From assembly GCF_010894405.1 (NCBI RefSeq), contig NZ_JAAIYA010000023.1, positions 146,231 through 210,230 of the forward strand: 64,000 nucleotides of DNA. Reading direction: 5' to 3'. The notes under the pieces are model-generated. The model did no database searches and was not told the DNA's origin. It saw only the letters and a program-made list of their open reading frames with translations. Positions within the stretch are counted from its first letter, which is position 1, and each line of letters starts with the position of its first letter. Below are positions 8,854-16,486 of the stretch, piece by piece. The translations under genes were made by a program, and so were the position numbers. Origin of the DNA: Pyxidicoccus caerfyrddinensis (GTDB lineage: Bacteria > Myxococcota > Myxococcia > Myxococcales > Myxococcaceae).

Positions 8854-10143
8854 ATGTCCAATCCGTCTGACTCTCGGCGTGCCGGGAGCGTTGTCCTATT
8901 CACGAATGGCGACACCTCCTACGAGTTCTTCCGGGACCTGGGGCAAGGGCGTGTCGGCGAGCGAATCCTCCTCGCCCAGACCCGCACGGGACAGCGGCTG
9001 GGCCCCTGCGTGGTGCTCAAGTGCGTGCCCGTGCCGCACGTGGCGAACCTGACCGAGAAATACCGGCGCACCCGTGCTCGGCTGGATGAAGAGGTCAGGC
9101 TGGCGCATTACCTCAAACACCCGCGCATCGCTCGCGTCCACGGCCTTTTTGAAATGGAGTACGGCCTGTGCGTGGCGATGGAGAACGTCGAGGGGCTGAC
9201 GCTCAACACGCTGCTGAGCGTGGCCCAGGCGTGCGGGCGCTACTTCTCCGAGGCGTTCATCCTCTACGTGGGCGCGGAAGTCGCGGCGGCCCTGGACTAC
9301 GCGCACACGCGCACGGATGACGCGGGCGTGCCGCTGGGCATCGTCAACCGCGACGTGAACCCAGCCCGCATTCGCATGGGCCCGCACGGCGAGGTGAGGC
9401 TGACGGACTTCGGGGTGGCCCTCTCGCACTTGGCGGGCCGACTGGCGACCTCGCTCCCGCGTCCCCAGGGCGAAGTCCTCTACGCCGCGCCGGAGATGTT
9501 GCTGGGAGAGGTGGTGGACGCTCGGGCTGACCTGTTCTCCCTGGGGCTCACCCTGCTGGAGTTCGCCACCGGGCGGCACCTCTACGACCCGGGCCACCTG
9601 CGCATTGAGGAGGTGGAGGCGCGGCTATCGAAAGAGGAACGGGAGCAGGCACTCGCGGCCTCGGTGGCGTCCATGGTGACGGAGCTGCCGCCATTTGCCG
9701 AGGACGCCATCTGGTGCGCCATGGCCTACCGCTCCGGGGACGTAGAGCGCGCGGCGGAAGGTTTGCCCGTGCCTCTGCGCGACATCCTCCACACGCTGTT
9801 GCGGCGCAACCCCGCTGAGCGCTTCGCCACGGCCGCCGAGCTGGAAACCGTCATGCGTGCGCGACTGGCGCAGTTGGAGTCCTACACGGGCGAGGACGCG
9901 GTGAGGGAGGTCCAGCGAGCACTCGTAGAGGCAGGTGCCAGGCTCTGGGATTTGGAAGTGCCGGAAGACGAGGGCGGCATCACCCCGCCCGTGATTGAAG
10001 CCGCCAGCGCGGACGAGCTTTCGACAGAGACCGAGCCCACCAATAGCGCGCGGACGATTGCCGCTTCGACGCGCCACCCGGACGAGGTGACAACCGCGCC
10101 CGGTGGAGGGCCTCACCGCTCGATCAAGCAGCCGCCAATTTGA
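8854..10143 (+). CDS. cytoplasmic protein kinase-like protein, probably impaired
   Basis: A 429-residue kinase-fold protein with no membrane segment. Lys56 lies in VVLKCV and DFG is intact (185-187), followed by AAPEM (211-215). The catalytic loop reads NRDVNPAR (165-172): the usual His is Asn, and the Mg-binding Asn of HRDxxxxN is Arg172. This suggests weak or absent phosphotransfer, or a scaffold role. The ~100-residue tail is rich in Ser, Thr and Pro. The ATG at 8854 gives a protein beginning MSNPSDSRR; an in-frame ATG at 8800 is possible. It follows the first kinase by 176 bp and may be its partner. Confidence 0.78.
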   Translation: MSNPSDSRRAGSVVLFTNGDTSYEFFRDLGQGRVGERILLAQTRTGQRLGPCVVLKCVPVPHVANLTEKYRRTRARLDEEVRLAHYLKHPRIARVHGLFEMEYGLCVAMENVEGLTLNTLLSVAQACGRYFSEAFILYVGAEVAAALDYAHTRTDDAGVPLGIVNRDVNPARIRMGPHGEVRLTDFGVALSHLAGRLATSLPRPQGEVLYAAPEMLLGEVVDARADLFSLGLTLLEFATGRHLYDPGHLRIEEVEARLSKEEREQALAASVASMVTELPPFAEDAIWCAMAYRSGDVERAAEGLPVPLRDILHTLLRRNPAERFATAAELETVMRARLAQLESYTGEDAVREVQRALVEAGARLWDLEVPEDEGGITPPVIEAASADELSTETEPTNSARTIAASTRHPDEVTTAPGGGPHRSIKQPPI

Positions 10144-10414
10144 AGAATGCCCAGGAAAGATGGAGCACTTTAAAGTGGCGAGCCGGTACACCGGGGCCGA
10201 GGAGGGCCGCTGACGGGGCAGCCCGAGCAGTGCGCCCGGCCGGTGGACAGGCCTCTTGAGCCCCTTTGGGGTACACGCCTGCCCAGGGCAGGGCTGGTGG
10301 ATACCCGCTGGCACGCGCCCGAGGAGACCGGCTTCTACCAGCCCATCCTCACCGCGCGCAGACCCTGAGATGGGCTGGCGGTGGCCGCGCCCAAATCCAG
10401 GTAGGATTGCGTGG

Positions 10415-11047
10415 ATGAGGCTCATCGTCCTGCTGCTGGGAAGTACGCTGTTCGCCCTGCCGTCCTCCGCCGATGCCTGTAGCTGTGGCGGTTGGACCGA
10501 CCTCCCGACCGAGCTTCGCACGGCACGCGACGGGGCCGGCGTCATCGTTCATGGCCGCGTGGTCTCGGTGGCGTCCGGGCAGGTCCGCATCGAAGTCATC
10601 GAGGCCTTCAAGGGCGCCACCGGAGGGGCGAAGCTCGTCGTGGACCCGGACGGCGGCGGCGGCGGTGATTGTAGCTACTCCTTCGAGTCCGGAGAGGAGT
10701 ACCTCGTCTACGCCCATCTGCATGAAGGGCGCGTCGCAACCTCCATGTGCACCCGGACCCGGATGGTCTCGAAGGGAGATGCCGAGCTGGACTGGCTCAG
10801 GACGGGGAGGCTGCCGCCCGTTCCCGTGGCGCTCTGGCGCGAGCAGGACCAGTGCACGCCCAAGGAGCCCCTCACGGCCGCCCGGTGCGAGTGGATCACG
10901 GCCGACCGCGCCATGTGCATCCTCGGCAAGGAGCTTCAGCCGCTCGCTCCGGAGACCGCCACACCGTGGGTGCTCGCCTGCAAGCCTCAGGACGGCTTCG
11001 AGCGGGTCTACATGTGCCAGGTCGTGCCAGGAGACGCGATACGCTGA
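10415..11047 (+). CDS. secreted TIMP/netrin-like cysteine-rich protein
   Basis: A 210-residue exported protein. A signal peptide (MRLIVLLLGSTLFALPSSA) is followed directly by DACSCGG, the N-terminal Cys-x-Cys of the tissue-inhibitor-of-metalloprotease-like fold. Next come VIVHGRVVSV, then EYLVYAH and a matching cysteine in SMCTRTR (about residues 110-117), as in bacterial proteins of this group. The C-terminal third has further cysteines that could form disulfides. Bacterial members are of unknown function. The ATG at 10415 was chosen for the signal peptide. It ends the intact cargo of the integrative element. Confidence 0.7.
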   Translation: MRLIVLLLGSTLFALPSSADACSCGGWTDLPTELRTARDGAGVIVHGRVVSVASGQVRIEVIEAFKGATGGAKLVVDPDGGGGGDCSYSFESGEEYLVYAHLHEGRVATSMCTRTRMVSKGDAELDWLRTGRLPPVPVALWREQDQCTPKEPLTAARCEWITADRAMCILGKELQPLAPETATPWVLACKPQDGFERVYMCQVVPGDAIR

Positions 11048-11053
11048 CCCCAT

Positions 11054-11430
11054 ATGCCCGCCTCCACCTCCCGCCCGGCCAGGCCTTCGACACGTGTGGT
11101 CTAGACCGTCATCGGCGTCCCGGTCCTCGTGCTGGGCTTCCAGGCCTGGGAGCGCATCCGGCTGAGCATGAGCGGCGCGACCCGGGCCGCGCTGAAGCAG
11201 CTCGAGGAATGCGAGGAGGCGCGGGAACTGCTGGGTGAGCCCATCGACACCGCGTGGTGGGGCTGGTCCCATGGCCGCATCCGGGTTCCCCGGTCGAGCC
11301 AGACCTGGTCCGCCACTTCCGGCACCGTGGACTGGTCCATGCCCGTCGCCGGGTCCAACGCCCGCGGCGTGCTCCACTTCCAGGGCAAGAAGGCCGGCGA
11401 TGTGCCCCCAATGTGCCCCTCCAGCGGGGA
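11054..11430 (+). pseudogene. Coa1-like membrane protein, interrupted by TAG
   Basis: The frame from the ATG at 11054 encodes 16 residues, meets TAG at 11102-11104, then continues in frame into a hydrophobic stretch VIGVPVLVLGFQAW. After it come ELLGEPIDTAWWGW and GTVDWSMPVAGSNARGVLHF, which resemble bacterial Coa1/Tim21-like proteins (one TM helix, then a small beta domain). The 3' end also looks replaced: after about 11400 the reading loses family features and runs into the att region. A weak restart at the GTG at 11129 would lose most of the membrane segment. I read it as a decayed gene at the element end. Confidence 0.55.
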
Positions 11431-11543
11431 TGAGAACGGGACAAGATGGGGCGAGACGGGACGGGGCGGGATGACGAACCCGAGGAGAATCAAGGCGATA
11501 GCGGGTAACAGCGCGTCCTGCTTGAGGTTTCCTATCGCCCTGC

Positions 11544-11573
11544 CCACGGGTTCAAGTCCCGTACTCCTCGCCA
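11544..11573 (+). other. right attachment-site copy (tRNA 3'-end sequence)
   Basis: An exact 30-bp direct repeat of 892-921: T-arm, acceptor strand, G73 and CCA of a tRNA. The upstream sequence includes GAGGAGA near 11490, close to the GAGGAGT needed to pair, but I could not build a complete cloverleaf. No intact tRNA is therefore called. A second, decayed integrase reading leftward lies just to its right, so this site probably served two elements in tandem. Confidence 0.78.
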
Positions 11574-11581
11574 ATAGAAGA

Positions 11582-11615
11582 GCCCGGAATCGCAAGGTTC
11601 CGGGCCCTTCGCTTT
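11582..11615 (+). terminator. terminator hairpin beside right att copy
   Basis: Stem GCCCGGAA (11582-11589) pairs perfectly with TTCCGGGC (11598-11605) around an 8-nt loop, followed by CCTTCGCTTTTCC. It occupies the same position relative to the att copy as the hairpin at 927-965. Confidence 0.6.
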
Positions 11616-11985
11616 TCCGGCGCCCGCGCTGCTCCGTCGGCCCGCTCCCGCCTCCACGAATCCAGGGGGCCACCCCATCCAGCAGGCCGGTGGCCGCGTC
11701 CGTGGCCCCCGGAGACAGGTGCACGTGGCGCGCTGGGTGGTGGCGAGGTTCTCGTGCCAGGCCAGTTCCTGGATGGCCTTTGCGGGCGCTCCTCGCATCG
11801 CCAGTCGCGATCAGAAGGTGTGTGCTGGAGGATGTGAAGCTGCCCCGGTGACCGGCAGCCATGCCCATGCCTGCGCCTTTTCATCCAGCGGACGACAGAG
11901 GCCCTGGCCACCGGCTTGCCGTGGTTACGGTAGCGCATCTGGGACAGCGCCCAGGGTGGGTGTGCGCCGCAGGTGGGCTTCAAGG
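11600..11985 (-). pseudogene. relic of a second tyrosine integrase
   Basis: Three minus-strand frames together spell the C-terminal catalytic region of a phage integrase: GQLHILQHT (the His/Arg box), then MRGAPAKAIQELAWHENLAT, then HVHLSPGATDAATGLLD (the region of the nucleophile Tyr). At least two frameshifts separate them, and the Tyr box reads as HVHL, so the enzyme is dead. It sits immediately right of the second att copy, in the same orientation as the intact integrase relative to the first copy. It is therefore the remnant of an older element in the same attachment array. Confidence 0.75.
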
Positions 11986-12445
11986 CCGGTGGGCGACTGG
12001 TTCATCGCATGCGTAGTACTTCGAACTTCTTCCTGCCCGGCACGGCGCTGGCCCGCTCAAGCGGCATCTGGGAGAGCATCGCGCTGGCGCTGGGAGACGC
12101 TTTCGACCTCCTTCACGGAGAGCTTCGGAACGCCAACCGCTACGCTCTCAGGGCCGCTCGCCGCGTGGTGCCTCGTGTTCGCGTCGATGCAGTGGTGTGC
12201 CTGGTCGCCTTGTTCGGATTCGTCCTTCACCAACCCAACCGTGACCACCGCTGGCTCCGCTGCCTCATGGAGGCGGCGTTCTCAGTTTACATCCTTCACC
12301 AGAGGCTGATCGTGCTGTTGACAGAGTTGCTGCGGCCGATGGCGTGGCGGCCGGCCGTGGGGGGAGGGGTCGGTGCTTGTGGCAGGCACCTTGCTGATGA
12401 GCCTGGCGGGGTATGAGCTCGTGTGCCGAGTGAACGTGGTTCGGT
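11985..12445 (+). pseudogene. acyltransferase-3 / MdoC-like membrane protein relic
   Basis: Plus-strand frames carry pieces typical of membrane acyltransferase family 3: HRMRSTSNFFLPGTAL near the start, WLRCLMEAAFSVYILHQRLI (about 12250-12310), and in a shifted frame VAGTLLMSLAGYELVCRVN (about 12375-12435). These match the N-terminal His region and the last helices of glucan-modification type acyltransferases. At least one frameshift and missing middle helices show it is a relic. A 9-bp hairpin (CCGCACCGG with CCGGTGCGG, about 12464-12488) follows. Confidence 0.6.
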
Positions 12446-12569
12446 CTGTCTGCTGCGACGGCGGCCGCACCGGCGCGAACCGGTGCGGATCTAGTTGGGC
12501 TTGTGAAGCCGGATGCCGAGACGTAGCAGGTCGGGCGAGCGAGCCTGCAGCCATCGATTGCGCCCTTAC

Positions 12570-14060
12570 GGCCACCCCTCTCAAGGTGATGGAGGAGGCT
12601 CCCTGGCGGGCGGGGCGGCAGGAGAGGTAGCGGTGGCTTCGGGTAGCGGCGCCTGGAGGGGCCGCCGAAAGCATCTTTCAGGGTGGATTGGCCGGAGGAA
12701 GAGTCATGGCCCTGGAAGCCGTCTTCGAGCGCTTCGTGCGCCAGAGCCCCTTGCCCGTCATGGCGCGGCTGCTCATGCAGCGGGCGTTGAGTCCCGAGTG
12801 GCTGGATGCCTTGTTCGAGCAGCACCGCCAGCGGCAGTACACCCGCGAGCTACTCTTCTCCACCGAGGTGGACCTGATGGCGCTGGTGGCCTTGGGCCTG
12901 CGGCCGTCGCTTCATGCCGCAGCCCAGGCCGATGATGCGCTGAAGGTGTCGCTGCAGGCGCTCTACGAGAAGGTGCACCACACCGAGCCGCAGGTGGTGC
13001 GGCAGTTGGTGCAGGGCTGCGGGGAGCGGCTGCGGCCCGTGGTGGAGCAACTGAAGCTCCAGCAGTCGCCCTGGGCGGCGGGCTATCGCGTGCGGGTGCT
13101 GGATGGAAACCACCTGGCGGCCAGCCAGAAACGGCTCAAGCCGCTGCGGGGCTTCCGAGGAGCGGCGCTGCCCGGACAATCGCTGGTGGTCTACGCGCCA
13201 GAGTGGGACCTGGTGGTGGACATGTTCCCGGCAGAGGATGCGCACGCGCAGGAGCGGACGCTGATGGGGCCGGTGCTGGAGCGAGTGCAGGCTGGGGAGT
13301 TGTGGCTGGCGGACAGGAACTTCTCGACGACTCGGATTCTCTTCTCCCTCGAGGACAAGCAGGCCGCCTTCCTCATCCGCGAGCATGGCCGCTCCCCGCA
13401 CCCGGCCGAGGTGGGGCCGCTGAAGAAGGTGGGACGAGTCGAAACGGGAGTCGTCTTCGAGCAAGCCGTCGAGGTGGAAGACGAGCAGGGACGGCGCTCG
13501 CGGCTGCGGCGAATTGAATTGCAATTGGAGGAGCCGACCGAGGATGGCGATACCCGTATTCGGCTGCTGACGAACGTGCCCGCCGAGCGCATGGGGGGCA
13601 AGGAGGTGGCGCGGCTGTACCGGCGGCGCTGGAGCATCGAAGGGATGTTTGGCCGACTGGAGTCGGTGTTGAAGAGCGAGGTGAAGACGCTGGGCTACCC
13701 GCGAGCAGCCCTGCTGGCCTTCGGTGTGGCGGTGATGGCGTACAACGCGCTGGCGGTAATGCTGGCGGCAGTCGAGACCGAACACCGGTTGGAGTCGGCA
13801 GAGTTGTCCAGCTATTACGTAGCAGACGAAGTGAAGGCCACTTATGGCGGGATGATGATTGCCATTCCCGAGAAGCTCTGGCGCAGCTTCGAGTCTCAGA
13901 CGGATGCAGGGAACGAGGCGCCTTTCACGAAGCCGCGGCACGAAAAACCTGCTCGCGGGGCCCAGAGAAACGCGGACGAGGGCTCGCGTGGCTCCCGACA
14001 TGATTCCTTACATGCCCTGCCAGGGAGCGACATGCTCCCAACACCTTGAGAGGGGTGGCC
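12570..14060 (+). mobile_element. complete IS4-type insertion sequence, 1,491 bp
   Basis: The element is bounded by 19-bp terminal inverted repeats, GGCCACCCCTCTCAAGGTG at 12570-12588 and its exact complement at 14042-14060. It is flanked by a 5-bp direct repeat CTTAC at 12565-12569 and 14061-14065, a probable target-site duplication. A single transposase gene fills it. It landed just behind the acyltransferase relic. Perfect inverted repeats suggest a fairly recent insertion. Confidence 0.88.
12706..14049 (+). CDS. IS4-family DDE transposase
   Basis: A 447-residue transposase that cuts and joins the ends of the surrounding insertion sequence. The DDE triad is visible: Asp in VLDGNHL (about residue 133), Asp in LADRNF (about 202), and Glu in YRRRWSIEGMFGRLESVLK (about 311), the IS4 YREK-type signature. 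The ATG at 12706 was chosen because GGAGG stands at 12694-12698; the longer ORF uses a TTG upstream. The gene ends just inside the right inverted repeat and appears intact. Confidence 0.92.
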   Translation: MALEAVFERFVRQSPLPVMARLLMQRALSPEWLDALFEQHRQRQYTRELLFSTEVDLMALVALGLRPSLHAAAQADDALKVSLQALYEKVHHTEPQVVRQLVQGCGERLRPVVEQLKLQQSPWAAGYRVRVLDGNHLAASQKRLKPLRGFRGAALPGQSLVVYAPEWDLVVDMFPAEDAHAQERTLMGPVLERVQAGELWLADRNFSTTRILFSLEDKQAAFLIREHGRSPHPAEVGPLKKVGRVETGVVFEQAVEVEDEQGRRSRLRRIELQLEEPTEDGDTRIRLLTNVPAERMGGKEVARLYRRRWSIEGMFGRLESVLKSEVKTLGYPRAALLAFGVAVMAYNALAVMLAAVETEHRLESAELSSYYVADEVKATYGGMMIAIPEKLWRSFESQTDAGNEAPFTKPRHEKPARGAQRNADEGSRGSRHDSLHALPGSDMLPTP

Positions 14061-14141
14061 CTTACGGCCTGACCTTGACGAATGGCAAAGGCGCGCGCGA
14101 GCGCCGATACTTACAGCAGGTGTGGCATCGGAGGCATGGTC

Positions 14142-16010
14142 ATGGGAGCGCATCCTTCCGACTTCGGAATCAGTCCGCACAACCCTATCCGCGTAGGCGG
14201 CGGGATCCTGTTCGGCCCGTTCAATGAACGACAGTACCTGGCGCGCTTGCGGTGTCGCGATGGACAGCCACCGGAATTCGAGCGGCGCGGCAGTTTCACG
14301 CCGGAGGGCGCGGTGGGTCCCCTCGATATCTACGAGCTGCCAGGGAAAGGGCTCGACGGACCGATTCAACTCTTATTCGACGTCTACACCTTGCCTTCTT
14401 CTTTCGAGGCGCCAAGCGGGTTTGTGATAGACAGGCCGGACGAACCCTTGCGCCTTCCGATATCGTTGGTGACCAACTTTAGAGAGAATGGCGACGCCGA
14501 ACCACAGCAACTACCGCCCCGCCGTTGGCGAATTCTTGGTGCGGCCGGCGAAACGCTCGGATTCGCGTCTTGGGACGGCCTGACCACCGTTGACATCGAC
14601 CTGCCCAAGAGCACCGGCGAACTCGTCCGCCGCCATGTCGATCACTTCTTGGCAGTGGCACCTGTGGACCAGTTCAAGGCGGTACTGGAGGACTTCTTTG
14701 AGCGCTACCTTGTGTTGTCGAGCGAGGGGCTCGTTCGCGGAATACCGGACGACGAACTGGAGGGCCCTGGCGAATGGACGGGACACTTGTGGGGCGATGA
14801 TGTCCCTGCACAGCCAAAGAGAAGGAAGTTCTGGCCGTGGTCGCGCACGGAGCCTTTCGCCGCTGACTCCGGTGGCGCTTCGCCGCGCCGGATCACGCCA
14901 TGGGCCGAGCGAGCAGGAAGCGTCGTTGCGGCCGCTGTGTTGCCGCTTGCCCTCGTGTTTGGGCTGACTGTCCTTCTGCGTTTGAGCCGTCACGTACAGC
15001 CCGATGGCCCGTGGGCCGTCTTGTCACACGCAGCTCTGCTGTTGCTCGGCGTCTACCTGACCTTTCGCTGCGGGCGAGCCTTTGTCCGCTTGCAGAGCGC
15101 ACCGATCTATCCGAGAGAAAACTTCTACGGCAAGGCCGACATCGCTCCGGAAGAGTCAGGGCGGCATGAAGTCGAACGCCGTTGGCTCATGAGCGCGGGA
15201 TTGCTGCTGCTGGTCGCGGACCTCATCCTCGCGTGCACTGTGACCGCCGATCAACTTGTGCCCGCCTTGGGGCTGGCCACAGGAGTGTTGGTGGAGGCCG
15301 TGCGGGCGTGGCGGATGCTGAGGCCCGGGCACACCCCGACGCTGGAATCCGAACTGCGAGGCCAGTACATCCTCTACCTTCGCAACTTCTGCAAATCTCG
15401 AGCGTCGGTAGCCTTCGCCACCTTGATGGCTGCCCGGCCGTTCAAGATGGTCATGATCGTGAGTCCTCGACGAATCGAATCGCGGTCAGTGTCCTGGTAC
15501 GTGCTTGCCACGCTACGCCCCCGCGACTTCGACCGCCTGCGGCTTTGGTCGACGATCGACACGGAATGGGACCGCGTTGTCGCATCCTGTATGGCTCGCT
15601 CTCGAGGCATGGTCATCGACTACACCGGCGTCTCGTCGAGAATGGTTGGAGGAAACGGATTGACGCTGGAGATGGGCATATCCATCGGCTTCGCCCCGGA
15701 GCATCCGGTCGCATACGCGATCGACCCTGACAAACCTCTTCCGCTGCTTCTACCTGGGCCTGCGCTGCTCAAGGTCGGCTTGGGCTTGAAGTGGAATCTT
15801 CGGTATCACAGCAGACTCGTGCAGCGCCTGCGCGGAGTCCTCACTCGCACGCTCAGCGAGGACGAAAACCGCTATCTTGCGGCGCACTACGCCCACTTCG
15901 TGCAGTCCTTTCAGTCTGCCAGGATCCGCGACAGCAATCTGGCACACCGAGGAGATCGCGAGGATCCGCATTCCATCCTGATGAAGCGCAGGGATGAGTT
16001 GGGCAGGTAG
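14142..16010 (+). CDS. four-helix membrane protein with C-terminal TIR-like (LRNF) domain
   Basis: A 622-residue protein. The soluble N-terminal domain of about 250 residues has no fold I recognise. Four predicted transmembrane helices follow as two pairs (about 258-282, 292-312, 346-368 and 370-392). The cytosolic C-terminal domain opens with ILYLRNF (about 410-416), then STIDTEWDRVVASCM, GMVIDYTG and LTLEMGISIG. This resembles membrane proteins with an LRPF/LRSF motif, a Rossmann-like, possibly TIR-related fold. The start has GGAGG 7 bp upstream. It stands alone between an IS and an IS relic, with no known partner. A sensing or cell-killing role is speculation from architecture and setting. 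Confidence 0.7.
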   Translation: MGAHPSDFGISPHNPIRVGGGILFGPFNERQYLARLRCRDGQPPEFERRGSFTPEGAVGPLDIYELPGKGLDGPIQLLFDVYTLPSSFEAPSGFVIDRPDEPLRLPISLVTNFRENGDAEPQQLPPRRWRILGAAGETLGFASWDGLTTVDIDLPKSTGELVRRHVDHFLAVAPVDQFKAVLEDFFERYLVLSSEGLVRGIPDDELEGPGEWTGHLWGDDVPAQPKRRKFWPWSRTEPFAADSGGASPRRITPWAERAGSVVAAAVLPLALVFGLTVLLRLSRHVQPDGPWAVLSHAALLLLGVYLTFRCGRAFVRLQSAPIYPRENFYGKADIAPEESGRHEVERRWLMSAGLLLLVADLILACTVTADQLVPALGLATGVLVEAVRAWRMLRPGHTPTLESELRGQYILYLRNFCKSRASVAFATLMAARPFKMVMIVSPRRIESRSVSWYVLATLRPRDFDRLRLWSTIDTEWDRVVASCMARSRGMVIDYTGVSSRMVGGNGLTLEMGISIGFAPEHPVAYAIDPDKPLPLLLPGPALLKVGLGLKWNLRYHSRLVQRLRGVLTRTLSEDENRYLAAHYAHFVQSFQSARIRDSNLAHRGDREDPHSILMKRRDELGR

Positions 16011-16187
16011 GGGCCGTGTCGTTCGTCCAGTTCTGCTGGTATCGCTGCTCATGATTCATTCGTCGGGGTGAGGTCGGAGAACCGGGAGGTGACGCGCTCG
16101 GTGGATAGGGAGTGGGAAGAGAGGCTGCACCCGTTACAAGAAGTGGAAGCGGCACTACGCCGAAGCTAGGTGCAGCCAACACGTCTG

Positions 16188-16218
16188 GTGTCTCAACAAT
16201 CCGGTGCGGTACAGAGGG
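16188..16218. repeat. solo end of an IS3-type element
   Basis: About 31 bp (core TGGTGTCTCAACAATCCGG) match, in inverse orientation, the sequence just outside the IS3 transposase fragment near 54640-54670. It probably is an IS terminus left without its transposase. It abuts the IS91 fragment that follows. Confidence 0.55.
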
Positions 16219-16221
16219 CCG

Positions 16222-16486
16222 CATTCGCAGCTTCCCGTCCACGAAGCGCTCCCCCAAGCAGGTGCGAAGCCTGAGCCGGGGGAGGGGAGTGCGACCTTTG
16301 CCGGGACGGTGGAGGAGGCGAAGAAGGAGCGCCCACCCCGAGTGGACTGGGCCGGGCTGCTACGTAGGGCGTTCGCCCTGGACGTGTTCGGTTGCTTGAG
16401 GTGCGGAGGCAGGCTTGAGGGTGTTGGCGTCCGTGAAGGGAGCAGGAGGGGTGAGAGCGATTGTGGAGCACCTGGGGTTGCCCTAG
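16222..16486 (+). mobile_element. IS91-family transposase 3' fragment (relic A)
   Basis: Plus-strand frames encode the C-terminal part of an IS91 (Y2) transposase: RPPRVDWAGLLRRAFALDVF and CLRCGGR, then, after a frameshift, VLASVKGAGGVRAIVEHLGL. The catalytic tyrosines would lie in the missing 5' part. The match ends at the stop codon of the minus-strand gene that starts the next cassette. Its first half is nearly identical to the relic near 34990-35140, so both come from the same IS type. Confidence 0.75.

Noticed and set aside
11399..11430. Second integrase end (ATGTGCCCCCAATGTGCCCC resembles the region at 977-1003)
   Set aside because: The similarity is limited to two short GTGCCC repeats within GC-rich sequence and is not supported by further homology.
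11480..11573. Complete tRNA gene ending at the right att copy
   Set aside because: The T-arm and acceptor 3' strand are good, but GAGGAGA near 11490 does not pair fully and position 8, the D-arm and anticodon arm cannot be built. GGCGATAG/CTATCGCC in between forms a different hairpin.
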